Of a DNA stretch of 64,000 nt, positions 24,190 to 35,819 are shown in pieces (position 1 is the stretch's first letter; every line of letters starts with the position of its first letter). The position numbers and the translations under genes are program-made. A model generated the notes under the pieces. That model was given only the letters and a program-made list of their open reading frames with translations. It had not been told where the DNA came from and did not search any database. The DNA is taken from contig OX327683.1 in NCBI GenBank assembly GCA_946807835.1, positions 15,877,001 through 15,941,000 of the forward strand. Reading direction: 5' to 3'. The stretch comes from Ailanthus altissimus. Taxonomy: Eukaryota; Streptophyta; Magnoliopsida; Sapindales; Simaroubaceae.

Positions 24190-26946
24190 TATAGTAACCA
24201 ATATCCACAACCGGTAAGAATAAGTATTTATATATATATATATATAAATATACATATTTTATTTGTATGTGGGTGATACTTGATTTATGTATTGTTATTA
24301 GTAGTGTTTGTATAGGTTAATGACATACTATTAGTACATACTAAATTGTAATACTTTAAAAGTTTTGTGAGAAAATTCGTAAATATCAAAAATTAGCCTC
24401 TTAGTATAAAACTACACTTTTGAAATCCTAATTCACTCATTTTGGTCAAGCTACCTCTTTTAGAGTGAGAAAAGAGAGAAAGAAAAGGAAGAGAAAGAGA
24501 AAAAGAAGAAAGTTGGAATTTAAGCTTTAAGAGGTATATTATAACACTTTCTTAGATTTTTGGTGTTAAATTAGTTAATTCCTTTAATTTTTGATTTCTA
24601 GAAATATGTACAATTGAGGATTTGATGTGTATTTCGTAAGATATTGTAAGAATTGATAATGATCTATGTAGATAGCTTGATAAATCATGATGAATTACAG
24701 AATTTCTAATTGATTATCTCTTGATCTAGGAATTTTATAAATTGTTGTGCTTCTATTCTAGTTTTGAATTTTAAGTATATAAAATTAGACATGTTTAGAA
24801 TCATTTGAGATTTTGAATCGATTGAGAATTTTAGAAATTGAATTTGTAGTGAATTTACCAAAATGACCCTGAAATTATAAAAATTTTCTATATTAGCAGT
24901 ATGATACAGTGACAAATAATTTTTGATCTGCTTAATGATCTTCAAAAATTATGAATTTATAGAATATGATAATTTTATATGTCTAATATGATATAATCAT
25001 AATTGAGGATTTATATCAGTGTGGTTAAATTATTATAATTTTTTTAAAGAGTGTCAACTCATTGCAGTATTTGATTAACAGATTTTTAAATCTATAGAAT
25101 AAAATAGTTTTAAAATACTTTTGACAGTGATTTTGAAGTGAATTATTTATTATGAATTTAAATATGTGTTAAGAGTAATTCTGTTATATTTTTATAATTT
25201 TTGAGTTAGTACATGATTTTATAAAATTGGGAGATTGAATACTGTTAGGTTAGTATTTTAGATTCGATGGTGTTTATGGAATTGATTGTGTAGGAATTAT
25301 GATATAATATTCATATATAAGAAGGATATATGAGTCAAGAATGATATATTCTAATTTTGGATTAATTGGACATCATTTGATGTATAAAAAAATTTTGTTA
25401 AGTGTAAGTGGTTAGAATGACAGGTTTTGAGAAACCAAGTAATTAGACCAATTCGATGTGATAAGTGCAATATGTGTAATTTTGTAAGCTATTTAAGTGT
25501 TTTGTATGAATGTTGAGGCTCATGAAAGGATTAATCTCCATTGATAGGTTAAGGAGATTTAAGCCTTGTAGTTGAAAGTGCTAAGAGATAAGTATATTAG
25601 ACTTTTACTGAAATCACAATAAGCATAGTAATTGTCTATATATAATTTTGTAAATGTGCTTAGAAATATGTTTATATTATGCCAAAGTATATTTGATATG
25701 AAATGTAAAAGACATATATTTATGAATGTGAGCATTGACATTGAGTATGGACATACATATATTTTTGAAAGTGAGCTTTTAAAATGAAATGTGATTAACA
25801 AAGAAAACTTTTGAAGTGTAATATGTCCATGAGAAATATTTTGTGTTTTAAGGATGCTTGAACTCACTGTTGACTTAGTAAGCATCTTATGTGATTTGTG
25901 GAGCCTTTATGTGTGGCCTTTCTTTCGGGATTGGTATATGTTATATAATCTGTATATAGGAAGGATCCTATTGGTACCTAGAGGAAGATTGGTGCATGTG
26001 AGATGACTCACCGATGATTAGGGTGAGGGGTTTGCTCTTACCTTCGGGCTTGAGCATTATATATGTGTAATTTAAACCTCACTTGCACTATTCCTCTCAT
26101 ATGGTATGTCACCTACGAGTGACATTTGGCTCATTATGTGATATATGATATGCAAGTCCTACTAAGTAGTAATTGAGTGATGGTATTCATATTATATGTT
26201 TTGAAAGAATATGTAAGCGCTTACCTGACATGTGATTTGATAAGATTATGAATTTTGATTTATCACAACATATCATACATATGCATTGTGTACATATATG
26301 TATTTGTAATTGGATATATAAAAAACTAGTATACTTACTAAGTTTTATACTCATTATAGTTTATGGTGATTTTAGGCAAATAAGGTACATGTGTTCTTAG
26401 CGGATTTGGCAAGACTTCTACTGTTCCTTGGGTTCCCTAAATTGCTAGGTTGCTGAGTGTTTAATTTAGGGACATGTGGGATAGGATATTTGATTTATCC
26501 ATATTGAATAAATACTTATATATTATTTTATTATGTGTGATTAGATTTGGTTTAAGTTTCACCAAGTGTGGTTATTGGTTGATTTTAAGTAAGAATTTGC
26601 AATGAATATATTCTGGGCTTCCGGTAACAAAGTTGCTACTGGTGACGTAGTAGAGTGTTAATCTCTGAGAAAACTCTGCGTATCTCCGGTTTACTAATTG
26701 CCCCAGTCATAATTCAATTGTATAATTGTGAACAATTAAAATGAATGTTTAAATATTGTCAATAAATATTTATGTTTATATTTTAGTTTATGGGTTGATT
26801 TTAGTGTTGAACTTACTAGCAACTTGCTAAAGATTCCTATGTTGAATTAAAATTTAAAATTTTATACAATTTTATTTATGAGTGCACATTATTGAATGAG
26901 TGTAAATTATGTCAAGTTTCAGATCTTTGGGGTCTGGGTCATGACA
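24190..26946 (+). repeat. 3' LTR of the chromovirus-type element
   Basis: It begins TATAGTAACC (TG mutated to TA) after the purine tract, ends ATGACA, and is followed by the duplication atctt. It carries a microsatellite-like (TA) expansion at about 24232-24246. Confidence 0.92.
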
Positions 26947-27354
26947 ATCTTTTTCTCAGACCTTACAAAAATTCAAAACTACAATTCAGAATAAATAAGT
27001 GTACATTCATTAGGTATAGTTCAAGTCACAAAGGATATAAGTGTCTTAGTGCATCAAGAAGAGTCTATGTTGCAAAAAATGTCATCTTTACTGAAGATGA
27101 ATTTCCCTTCAAAAGTGATCCTAATTTTGGACAACAATCTTCCATAAAAATCAATCACCACTTACTGTCTTCAAACTTTATTCCCTTAGCTAGTGTATTA
27201 AAGAGAAAGACATTTCATACCAGGTAAGGTCATACAACATTCTGAGTAACAAGAGATTCTAGTATCACCACAAATTGATTCTGCACCGTCTCAAAACACA
27301 TAGCCACAACATGAACATTTCACTTCATCACAAATACCCTTGTTAAACACCTCA
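26947..27354 (+). pseudogene. Copia 2 integrase C-terminus and linker
   Basis: The frame resumes the integrase C-terminal region directly after the nested element, with HKGYKCLSASRRVYVAKNVI and FTEDEFPF, the block where copia integrases end. It is cut again at 27354 by a reverse solo LTR inserted at cctca. Confidence 0.87.
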
Positions 27355-29487
27355 TGTTGGGGATCTAATATATATGAGTGCATGTGCAATTGTGTTTATT
27401 ACCTAAAATACGTATTATATACATATCTAACATCGTGAAAGCATTAAAACATACAATAAACACAATTAATATTATATCAATCACATTAATATATTGGAAG
27501 GGTTGAAAAATACCTAAACGTATAACGTTATACACGTATTTTCTCGGAGTCCGCATGGAGACCAACTCGTGGGCAGTTCTAGTCACCAACACAATGGGCT
27601 TGGTGAGGTAGAATAGCAGCCTCATAGCCAACATTGGGTTTAACTCTTAAACCCTAAAATGGGCAGTAATATGTTTTCTTCTTTTTTTCTAAACGGATAA
27701 GAAATAAAATTTGAAATAATTCACAATTGCTTTTTTTAGTACCATAGAGAAAAATGAAACAATTTCATTTTTTTCCTTTTTTCTTTTTTTTTCTTCTTCT
27801 TCTTTTCTCTCTTGGCACCATTTCTTTTCCTTTTTTTTTCTTCTTCATTTCTATTTCCACCAAAACACACACCCACCAACATCTCTCTCTTTATATATCT
27901 AATATAAATAAAATAATAATATAATAATATAAATGGGTGCCAACTATTTGGCATCTAAAATAAAATAATATTATATATAATATAATAATATATTATAAAG
28001 AGATATTTATGATTATTTAATAATTAAATAATCATAATATAACATGATCATTTTACCCCTCATAAATAGTTACCAAGTATACCCCTAGTGGGTCCTACCA
28101 AATTTCACACTTGGGTAAACTCAACCGAGGGTCCACAATATGCTATGTGTTATTATACAATTAATAAATAATAATTATTGATTAATTGTTATATTTAACA
28201 CTTAAATACAGACACGCACGTATTTTCGTGGTAGTGTTGAATATTGCTGGATTAAACAATTTAATCTTGCACGCTACCCCAGTGGACAATAAGTACACTC
28301 CATATCATGAGATTCTCTAGGTCCATGCCCGATTCGTCAAATGGAACTGCCCTACGCACATGTCACGGATATACAAATCAGCGCGTTGAACCATACAAGT
28401 TGAGGTTACAATACATACATATGGTCCTTCCGTCATGATATCTTAGATGTACTAGGGATATAGATTATCACCGTCAAATCTCCATGTACTCATTCACGTC
28501 TTATCTTCAAACTTGTATCTTACTGAACAATATGTGCAAACTCTTTTGCTATATTGTTCTACCCTCACAGAAACTCTTTCCCGAGATTAATGTTTGTGGC
28601 CACAAGACTTTCTGAGATACAACCTCAAAGCATTTAGACATCTAACTCCCCTACAAGATTTTTTGAGATACAACCTCAAAGCATCTGGACATCTAACTCC
28701 CTATACGAGTTAACGGATCCCATATCTGTACACACCAAACTCTATAAGCATCGAACCATACTCAGTGACACCCAGTGGTCACACCATGAAAGGTCTGTGA
28801 CATGTGTGGAACTAAAGTATGGTGGATCACTTATAAGCCCACCGTAGCACTCAAGTCAAAGGACCATGTATACTACTCAACTCGAGAGGACCCTCCGTTG
28901 ACGGCTTACATAGGTTGTCTATCGGAGGCCCTCATGAATCTGTCCTATATCTAATTCTAACTAGATACTCATATGTCAATACGAGCTCCAAACTCACAAT
29001 CGGCTAGGAATGACCATCTATATACTCTATAGGTACGACATATATTGATCTATATAAAGGTATCTATTGACAGACCCGCATCAACAGAAATAGATCAGGG
29101 ATAATTATTTGAGAATATACTTGCATAACTGACATTTCCTGGCAGCCGATTGCAACTATTGTAACTATGGAGTTACTAGTATATTCTCAGGTCTATGTCC
29201 TGTTATAGACAAGGTTCCAACTCTTGGATCTTTGCTGAGTATTATAACCAGCTAACACTTAATTGTGCTAACATTTAGTATTTATATCTCTCAACGTGGC
29301 TAACTATGAGCCATTATCTAAACTCCTTTAGATCTGATTTGAACTCCTTCAGATCATACAATATCTGTAATATTATATTGCATAGTACCATATTAATAAG
29401 TATTAGCAATTTAATAGAAATGTACACTTGTATACATACACAAGTATATGTACATTCAAAGATGACACGTAAGCACCAACCCTAATA
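27355..29487 (-). mobile_element. Solo LTR, minus orientation, in copia 2
   Basis: It is 2133 bp long, with a perfect cctca duplication (27350-27354 and 29488-29492). Read on the minus strand it starts TATTAGGGTTGG (first bases mutated from TGTTAGGG) and ends CCCCAACA. It contains a long pyrimidine-rich run (27770-27850) and AT-rich foldback sequence (27900-28040). No interior coding region is present. It is closest to 50618-54078 and 62892-63740. Confidence 0.92.
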
Positions 29488-30750
29488 CCTCAAATCACTC
29501 ACATATACAATTTACCTTTCCTAAAGCATATACTCTAGAACCACAGCTTGTATCCCCTCAACCAGTTACACAAGAACCAAAGTCATTTTCCAAGCCTAAT
29601 ATAGAACCTACTCACCATATTATATCTTAAGCCAAAGCTGGGATATTCAAACCAAAAGCACTCTTTAATACCACAACAACAGTTTCTATTGATGTTCCCT
29701 TATTGTCTACTTTAACCAAGGAAGCACTTGTAAACAAAAAGTGGTTAGAATTAATGGAGATAAAATATAAAGCACTGATAACCAACAACACTTGGGATAT
29801 AGTCCCTTTTTCCCAATTAAAAACTCATTGGCAATAAGTGGGTCTATAAAATCAAATATCAGCTAGATAGAAAAATTGAAAGACTCAAGGTTAAATTGGT
29901 TGCTAAGGGCTTTAACCAAATTGCTAGACTTGATTATTTTGAAACCTATAACTCTGTAGCCAAAACACCTATTATCAGAGTATTACTAAGTCTTGCAATT
30001 ATAAAAGGCTAGGAAATCTGACAAATAAATGTCAACAATGCTTTTTTGCATGGTGACTTGAAAGAAGATATCTTTATAGTCCATTTTTCTAATTAAAAAC
30101 TCATTAGCAAGAAGTAGGTCTACAAAATCAAATATCAACCATATGGAAAATTTGAAAGACTCAAGGCTAGATTTGTTGCTAAAGGCTTTCACCAAATTGT
30201 TGGACTTGATTACTTTGAAACCTACAACCTTATAGCCAAAACACCTGTTGTCAGAGTATTACTAAGTCTTGCAGTTATAAAAGGTTGGAAAATTTGACAA
30301 ATAGATGTCAATAATGCTTTCTTACATAATCACTTGAAAGAAGATATCTTTATGCCTCAACCAGAAGGGTTTGTCAATTCTCATAAACCTTAACATGTGT
30401 TTAAATTAAGAAAGGCTCTCTATGGCTTAAAACAAGTCCCTATAGCATAGTTTGACATACTAAAATGAGCATTGCTTATTTAGGGCTTCTCTAATGCACT
30501 GTCAGACACAATATTATTTATTTAGCAGAAACAAGAAAACATCACCTACATCTTGGTATATGTTGATTATATCCTAGTGATAGGAAATGACTCTGAAACA
30601 CTACAACATGTTATCAATAATCTCAACAAGCAATTTGCCTTAAAAAAAAACCTAGGACTAGTGCATTACTTCTTTAGTATTGAAGCCACCATAAATAAGA
30701 ATGGAATGAAATTGTTACAGAGCAAGTATATCAGTAATTTGCTATAGAAA
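29488..30750 (+). pseudogene. Copia 2 linker and reverse transcriptase, with a partial internal duplication
   Basis: The linker is serine, threonine and proline rich. RT blocks start near 29830 (KWVYKIKYQLDRKIERLK). The N-terminal RT segment is present twice (29799-30076 and 30077-30352). After the second copy the protein continues through LRKALYGLKQ to the catalytic YVDYILVIGND box at about 30556-30590 (YVDD with the second Asp changed to Tyr) and to LLQSKYISNLL at 30747. Stops occur in both duplicated copies. The duplication and the lost aspartate each predict loss of polymerase activity. Confidence 0.9.
29799..30352 (+). repeat. Tandem duplication of about 277 bp within the copia 2 RT
   Basis: The two copies share start (tagtcc then attaaaaactcatt) and end (ttgaaagaagatatcttta), with many substitutions between them. 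They are the same part of one domain, so this is a local duplication and not two elements. Confidence 0.92.
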
Positions 30751-30769
30751 ACAAATATCAGTCAAGTTA

Positions 30770-31518
30770 ATAACTTCCTTACACCCATGATAACTTGCCA
30801 GAAGCTTACAAAAGACTCGGAGAATCTATTACTAGAACCTACACTTTATCGGAGCATCATTGGAGCTTTACAATGCTTGACTATCACTAAACCAAAGATA
30901 GCCTTTACTGTCAACAAACTTAGATAATACATTGATAAACCATCCATTATTCATTGGCAAACATGCAAACAATTACTTAGATAGCTTAAAGTAACCAAGG
31001 TTGATGGTTTACTCTTCTCTAATACTGAACAAGCTACTTTAACTACATACAATGATGCAGATTGGACCTGTAATACAACTGATAGAAAACTAGTAGGAGA
31101 GCACTACATTTTCTTAGGTATCAACCTCATTTCATGGTCCTCTAAGAAGCAAACAATGGTGTCAAGGTCTAACTGTGAAGTAGAGTATCGAGCACTTGCT
31201 CATACCACTATTGAATTGTGTTGGTTAAAATCCTTGATGACAGAAATGAAGGTTAAGCTTATAGGAACTCCTCTTATTCTATATGATAACACTAGTGCAC
31301 TTGCACTAACATCTAATCCAATACACCATAGAAGAACTAAGCATGTGGAGATAGATATTTATTTCATCAAGGATAAAGTCACAAATAAAGAAATCATTGT
31401 CAAGCATCAACCTACTGACAGTCAAATAGCAAACATTTTTACTAAGCCTCTCTGTGCCAATAAATTCAACTACTTCAAAAGCAAGCTGAAGATTCATTCC
31501 TGCCACTCCAGTTTGAGG
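30770..31518 (+). pseudogene. Copia 2 RNase H
   Basis: The region continues from the RT thumb (LYRSIIGALQCLTITKPKI near 30840) through DADWTCNTTDRK and ISWSSKKQTMVSRSNCEVEY to the long open frame 31156-31572 with YDNTSALAL and RRTKHVEIDIYFIKDKV. It ends with the typical IFTKPL block near 31437-31454. Key acidic residues of RNase H (D, E, D) are visible. Part of it is intact, but the polyprotein upstream is broken. Confidence 0.9.
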
Positions 31519-31523
31519 GAGGA

Positions 31524-31779
31524 TGTTAGAGATCATAATCACTTCAATCCTAATAAATTCCATTTAACTTAATTGATAAGTTACAGTGGATTAGATGATA
31601 AGTTACAATCAATGATAACTCTTTCATAAGTCTTTAATATGCTGTATTTAGCTAAGATATAAAGACAAGGATAAACTTTATTGAAGTGATCAATGTAGTA
31701 TATAACACTGTAAATCATGTACTCAATTCATATCGGAATCTTATTGAGGCAAAGTAATTTGTGCAAACTCTACTTTCTT
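31524..31779 (+). repeat. 3' LTR of copia 2
   Basis: It begins TGTTAGAGAT after the purine-rich gtttgagggagga and matches 10225-10479 across its length. Confidence 0.9.
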
Positions 31780-32064
31780 GCTTAGTGGAAACTCTGTGAT
31801 AGAAAAAGGAAATACTGATCGATGATTATAATTCGTTAAAATGCTTGCAAATTTTAAAGAAAAAGTTATTTTATAAAAAGTGCATTTTGAAAATCTCTGT
31901 TAATCTTATCTATTGTACTCATCACCAAACAACGAATCTTACAGGGGCATTGGGCTCTGTGCTTTCAGCAAACTTAAAATATACTAATTAACTTCTACTA
32001 CTTTAGCTTAAGTACTAATGGCCTTCCTTAGTTTGGCTTAATTGCCTAAAATATTCTATTATTT

Positions 32065-33165
32065 TTTAAAATACTTTAGAGATCCTTGTCTATTAGTATT
32101 TATAATTTCTTTTGACAAAATTATTTTTCAACAACTTAAAATTATAATTTTACCCCTGTATTGTTACGCGTGCATTTAAAGAAATATTTAATTAGATAAA
32201 AAAGTTCATTTTGTCCTTATTTATTTACGAAAAATAAAAAATATCCTCACATTCTTCTTCAATCTTTATTCTTCTCTTTCCAAATTAAAAAAAAAAAAAA
32301 CTGTTCTTCTCTAAAAAAAATAATGCATCTTTCTTTCTTCTACTAATTATTTCATTTTCAATATTTTTTTGTTATAATTTTTTTTTTCATTCTTATTAAA
32401 TTTCTAACCAAATCCCTTTATGCGTCTTTATTGAAATTTGGGTAAAATTGGGGGTTTTGGATGAAATGGATTAAATGGGTTGCGGGTCGTTAACCATTAT
32501 CTCTGTGTGCCCAAGAACCATGTCTTATACGTTTGCTTACCTTTAGTTACTTGGGTTCAGGAAATGCATTTGTCCTGTTACATTTGCTTTTTTCCTTCAA
32601 ATAAATTGTCTATCTGATGTTGTATTCACTGTTGAATTGGGTAATATGTTTGAGTATCTGATGTGAAAAGTTAATTTGTGTAATGACTTTATTCAATGAT
32701 AGGCATTTAGATACATAGATCAAAAACTAACTTTTCTTTTACATGTGAATTATTTTTGAATCTGAATCGGTGGACCATGGATGTACTTGTTTAGTTAGTA
32801 TTCTGCTCTCATCCTTTGGAATGATATTTGCTGGTAATTAAGCTCCTAAGGTTGCTGGTAAATATAGGATTTCTAGTTAATACTAAAAGGCTCTTGTATT
32901 TTGCCACTCGTCTAGGAGTTTGAGAGAATATAGTGTTGTTAATTCAGATATTTTGCCACTCTTTTGTGAGTGGAATTTGTTGAGACAAGAACAGTTTTGT
33001 TTTTTTTTTAAAGAGAGAAAAATAGATATTAAAAAAGGTGAGGGTATTTTTTATTTTTTATAAATAAATAAATTATGATTTTAGACTATTAAAAAAAATT
33101 CTATTAAAATAAATATCAAACACTAATCGATGAAGGTCTTCAAACTAGTTTTAAAAAAAAAATAT
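32065..33165. mobile_element. Putative DNA transposon or MITE with long imperfect inverted ends
   Basis: The strongest arm pair is 32217-32257 against the reverse complement of 33030-33070, with about 35 of 40 positions matching over ttatttattta...cctcac. Weaker inverted similarity extends outward to about 32080 and 33155. The 0.77-kb centre (32260-33030) is unlike its flanks and includes a stretch with exon-like composition (32450-33000), but I recognise no protein. The long inverted ends would fit a Mutator-type or other non-autonomous DNA element. No target duplication was resolved because the borders are A/T runs. Confidence 0.45.
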
Positions 33166-33454
33166 ATTTTAATCACTTAAATCAAATGAAACAGTCCATC
33201 AGTACTTCTCTTTATAATAATTAACTTTCTACTGCTTTTTTTTTTCTTTTTTAAATGCATCAAAAGACAAATGTAGTAACATTAATGAACATTGTACATA
33301 TGCTTCCATCTTATGATAAAAAAAATTATGATGTCGGTGATTATTTCATAATGAAAGAAAAATAATTTTAGAAAAAGGAAACTCTCAATATCTAATAAAA
33401 AGAGCTAGCTGTGGGGCAGTTTTATTCTTCTACTGCTTATCCTTTGCCTGGCTT

Positions 33455-33462
33455 TATAAATA
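33455..33462 (+). promoter_or_regulatory. TATA-like box of the first small gene
   Basis: TATAAATA lies 38 bases before the ATG at 33493, which would give a very short leader. The true start of transcription may differ. Confidence 0.3.
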
Positions 33463-33492
33463 CTATACAAAATCCAGTTTTTCATAAGAGTT

Positions 33493-33711
33493 ATGGAAAG
33501 CAAGGCAAACAAGCAAGTGAAGAAAGGGAAGGCCAGTACTCTCCCACCAAAGAGAGGACAAATTAAAGTTAACTATTTTGAGGACTTCGTGGAGACTGTG
33601 GCCACTATTACAGGAATGCCTGATAAAAAAGGTGAAGACAGGGAATTCTCGGGCACTACGAAGCTGCCAGCAAATGAGAACTCTTCTGATGATGAGAAAG
33701 ACCATGTTTGA
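33493..33711 (+). CDS. Small basic/acidic PPKRGQIK-motif protein, copy 1
   Basis: The frame encodes 72 residues. A lysine-rich start (residues 2-16) is followed by TLPPKRGQIK (about 17-26), a short FEDFVETVAT helix-like stretch (about 30-39), a variable middle, and an acidic tail (NSSDDEKDHV). No signal peptide or membrane segment is visible. The function is unknown to me; short plant proteins with a PPKRGQIK core exist as uncharacterised families. The paralogue at 44576 shares the core and the tail, differs by in-frame indels, and shows synonymous changes within the core (gga/ggg, caa/cag). This supports a real, constrained gene. It is a single exon, and flanking similarity continues beyond both ends of the frame. 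Confidence 0.65.
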   Translation: MESKANKQVKKGKASTLPPKRGQIKVNYFEDFVETVATITGMPDKKGEDREFSGTTKLPANENSSDDEKDHV

Positions 33712-34354
33712 GAAGCAGAGAATTTCCTCAATACAGAGAGAAGTGAGAGGTTTTGCCTATGACTTAGAGGTTTCAGGAACTGGTTTCACAACAGTTGCTT
33801 CTATTAGCAGTCCGCTTACTTTGTTGCTCTTGAAGCTATTGTAAATTTAATTTATGTATGTATCAATGCAAATTATGCTATTCTCTTAGCTTTTTTTTCT
33901 TCTCCTTCTTCCTGAGTTTATTTCTCATCTTGATCATATCCATACATGTATTATATCTCTCCATCTTTCTGTTTGTTTGCCAAATTCTTTTTGTTTGATA
34001 ATCAAGAATTTGCTTAAAAGCACTTTTGTAGACTTAAAAAATCAGTGAGGATTCTTGCATCGGTTTAAGGAAAAATTTGCAGTATAAGATCCGTCTGCAT
34101 GCAGTAAAAATGTCAAAAATCTTTAAGTAGTTAATCTTCAGCTTCTAGTGCCCACTGGCCGCTGCCCATTGTCTTGCTCAACTCAATTGTAAAATAGACG
34201 TTCAAGTAGAACTCCTTCAGTATTAAAATGCAACATTATCTGATATCTTAATTTATCTTCTGATATGATTCTCGGGGCCCATTTGCCTTTCACTTACAAT
34301 TTTTTTGGGTGATTTTTTCAGCTACCTACCATGCATCATATATGCCAATAAATA
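33712..34354. other. B segment downstream of small gene 1, non-coding
   Basis: This is collinear with 44813-45360 of unit 2, including the shared blocks at 33770-33850 (ggaactggtttca) and 34260-34345 (tgatatgattctc). It probably contains the gene's 3' region. I see no further gene. Confidence 0.55.
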
Positions 34355-34965
34355 TATATATTAATAGATGAAACAAATGTGAGAAAATTGATTAAAAATT
34401 ATCGTAATATAAAATAGAGACTAAGTCAACTGCGTTAGGTATGTGAGAATTGAAGATGGAAGTAAAAGGAGATAAAAATACAAGAGGCGGTGCCTAGGCG
34501 TAGACGCCGCAACGCCTAGTGCGGGAATCAATTTCTCGTTTTGATCAAATTTGTTCCATCTCGTCCTTGTACCAAGACTCTCCAAAATAACTCTCACACG
34601 TTTTTAGTTAACCTAGGTCGTCTTAAAGCCTATATAAAGACTCTCTATTGGCTTGTAAACTTATCTGTGTGATTATAGCAATCTTAGTGATATTTTTGTG
34701 ATTTTTAGTGAGAGAACTTTTTTGTTTACAAAAATGAGTGAGTTATTTGTGAGTCTTTCTTATAAAATGCATACTTTGTGAGAGCCTTGAGATTCAATAA
34801 TAAGAGAGTGTGATCTTGATCCAACGTGGATATAGACAAGTTGCAGAACCACGTAAATTCTATGTATTATTTCTTCTACCTTTCTCTCTCTAGATTCTTA
34901 ATTGCTTGTTCTTGCATCATATTGCTTGGGATATTTTGCTTATTTGATTGCTTCCAATTCAATAA
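34355..34965 (+). repeat. 5' LTR of copia 3 and primer site
   Basis: It is collinear with about 38997-39620. The primer site tagtatcagagc (about 34968-34979) follows and differs from TGGTATCAGAGC by one base. Confidence 0.75.
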
Positions 34966-34995
34966 AATAGTATCAGAGCTTGATTTTAAGCAAAC

Positions 34996-35800
34996 TTGGC
35001 CACACCCAAGTGTAAGGTAGAGAAATTCAACGGTATAAATGACTTTAATCTGTGGAAGATGAAGGTTAAGGCGTTATTGGTGAGTCAACGATTAGGCTCG
35101 ATATTAAAGGAGACTGCAGCTCTATCTAGTGAAGAAGAGAAGACGCCAAAGTCATTTAAGGCTGAAGTAAACAGAATGGACATTCAAGAAATAGCTCATA
35201 GTACAATCGTTCTATCATTGAGCGATGAAATACTGAGGGAAGTAGCAGTTGAGACGACGACAATTGGTCTTTGGAAGAAGTTTGACTTTCTTTATATATG
35301 AAAATCTTTAGCCAACAGATTGAATTTAAAGAGGAAATTGTTTTAATTATCCATATCAGAGGGGACACTGATGAAAAGATCATATAGATGTCTTCAACAA
35401 GATCATTCTTGGTCTTAAGTCTATCAACATCAAGATCAAAGATGAAGATAAGACGATTATTCTACTGAGTTCCCTCTCAAAGAGTTATGAGAGCTTTGTT
35501 GATACGTTAGTCTATGACAGAGAGAGTTTAACGATGAGCGATATGAAATCATTATTAAACTCAAAACTATTAGAAAAGCAGATCGATAGCAATGCAAAAA
35601 GTTTATCTGTGAGAGGAAGACCTTTATATAGAGATGAAAGAAAAAATGGCTCAAGATTAAAGTTCAGGACTTCTAGGAAATGTTATTGTTGCAAGAAAGA
35701 GGAATACTTCATAAAGGACTGTCTGAAGAAAAAAGCACAAGACAAGAAGAAAGTAGATGTTGCGCTTGCCTATGATGATAGCTACGACAGCACAGAGACA
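34996..35800 (+). pseudogene. Copia 3 gag
   Basis: The frame from 34996 reads as a TNT1-type gag (KVEKFNGINDFNLWKMKVKA), but its first codon is TTG where ATG would be expected, so the start is lost. A stop at 35299-35301 and frameshifts follow. The zinc knuckle region is in the frame 35534-36235 as CYCCKKEEYFIKDC, with the histidine changed to tyrosine, so metal binding would be impaired. Confidence 0.88.
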
Positions 35801-35819
35801 CTAGCCGTTACTGATGGTA

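Larger units (their letters stand above)
17244..26946 (+). mobile_element. Ty3/gypsy chromovirus-type (Tekay/Del-like) non-autonomous element carrying foreign cargo
   Basis: LTRs of 2841 bp and 2757 bp flank a 4.1-kb interior. A perfect 5-bp duplication, atctt (17239-17243 and 26947-26951), encloses it, and the host copia frame is continuous across the site. A primer site (tggtatcagag) lies eight bases after the left LTR, and a purine tract (aaggaagggaga) precedes the right LTR. The polyprotein end at 23970-24146 is of the chromodomain type. Gag, protease, RT and integrase are gone. In their place the minus strand holds a LOG homologue and a pararetrovirus-like remnant. Very large LTRs, no pol and a foreign interior resemble the LARD class of plant elements. 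Confidence 0.88.
10225..31779 (+). mobile_element. Ty1/copia LTR retrotransposon 2, interrupted by four nested insertions
   Basis: Two 255-bp LTRs (10225-10479 and 31524-31779) enclose a copia polyprotein that can be followed through gag, protease, integrase, RT and RNase H. Removing the insertions at 12176-16636, 17244-26946 and 27355-29487 with their 5-bp duplications leaves about 5.2 kb, a normal copia size. The reading frame is continuous across each removal point. I could not find a clear target duplication for this element itself. In-frame stops and a tandem duplication in the RT show that it is inactive. Confidence 0.93.

Noticed and set aside
18668..25885. Related minus-strand frames at 18668-18910 and 25559-25885
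   Set aside because: They lie at the same place in the two LTRs of the chromovirus-type element. Shared descent of the LTRs explains the similarity, and the composition is low-complexity.
27900..28040. AT-rich palindromic sequence as a hairpin or origin
   Set aside because: It is simple low-complexity (TAATAT) sequence inside a solo LTR, present in similar form in a sister LTR, with no further support.
2066..34979. tRNA genes suggested by TGGTATCAGAG-like sequences
   Set aside because: These are short primer-binding sites just inside LTRs; no cloverleaf sequence surrounds them.
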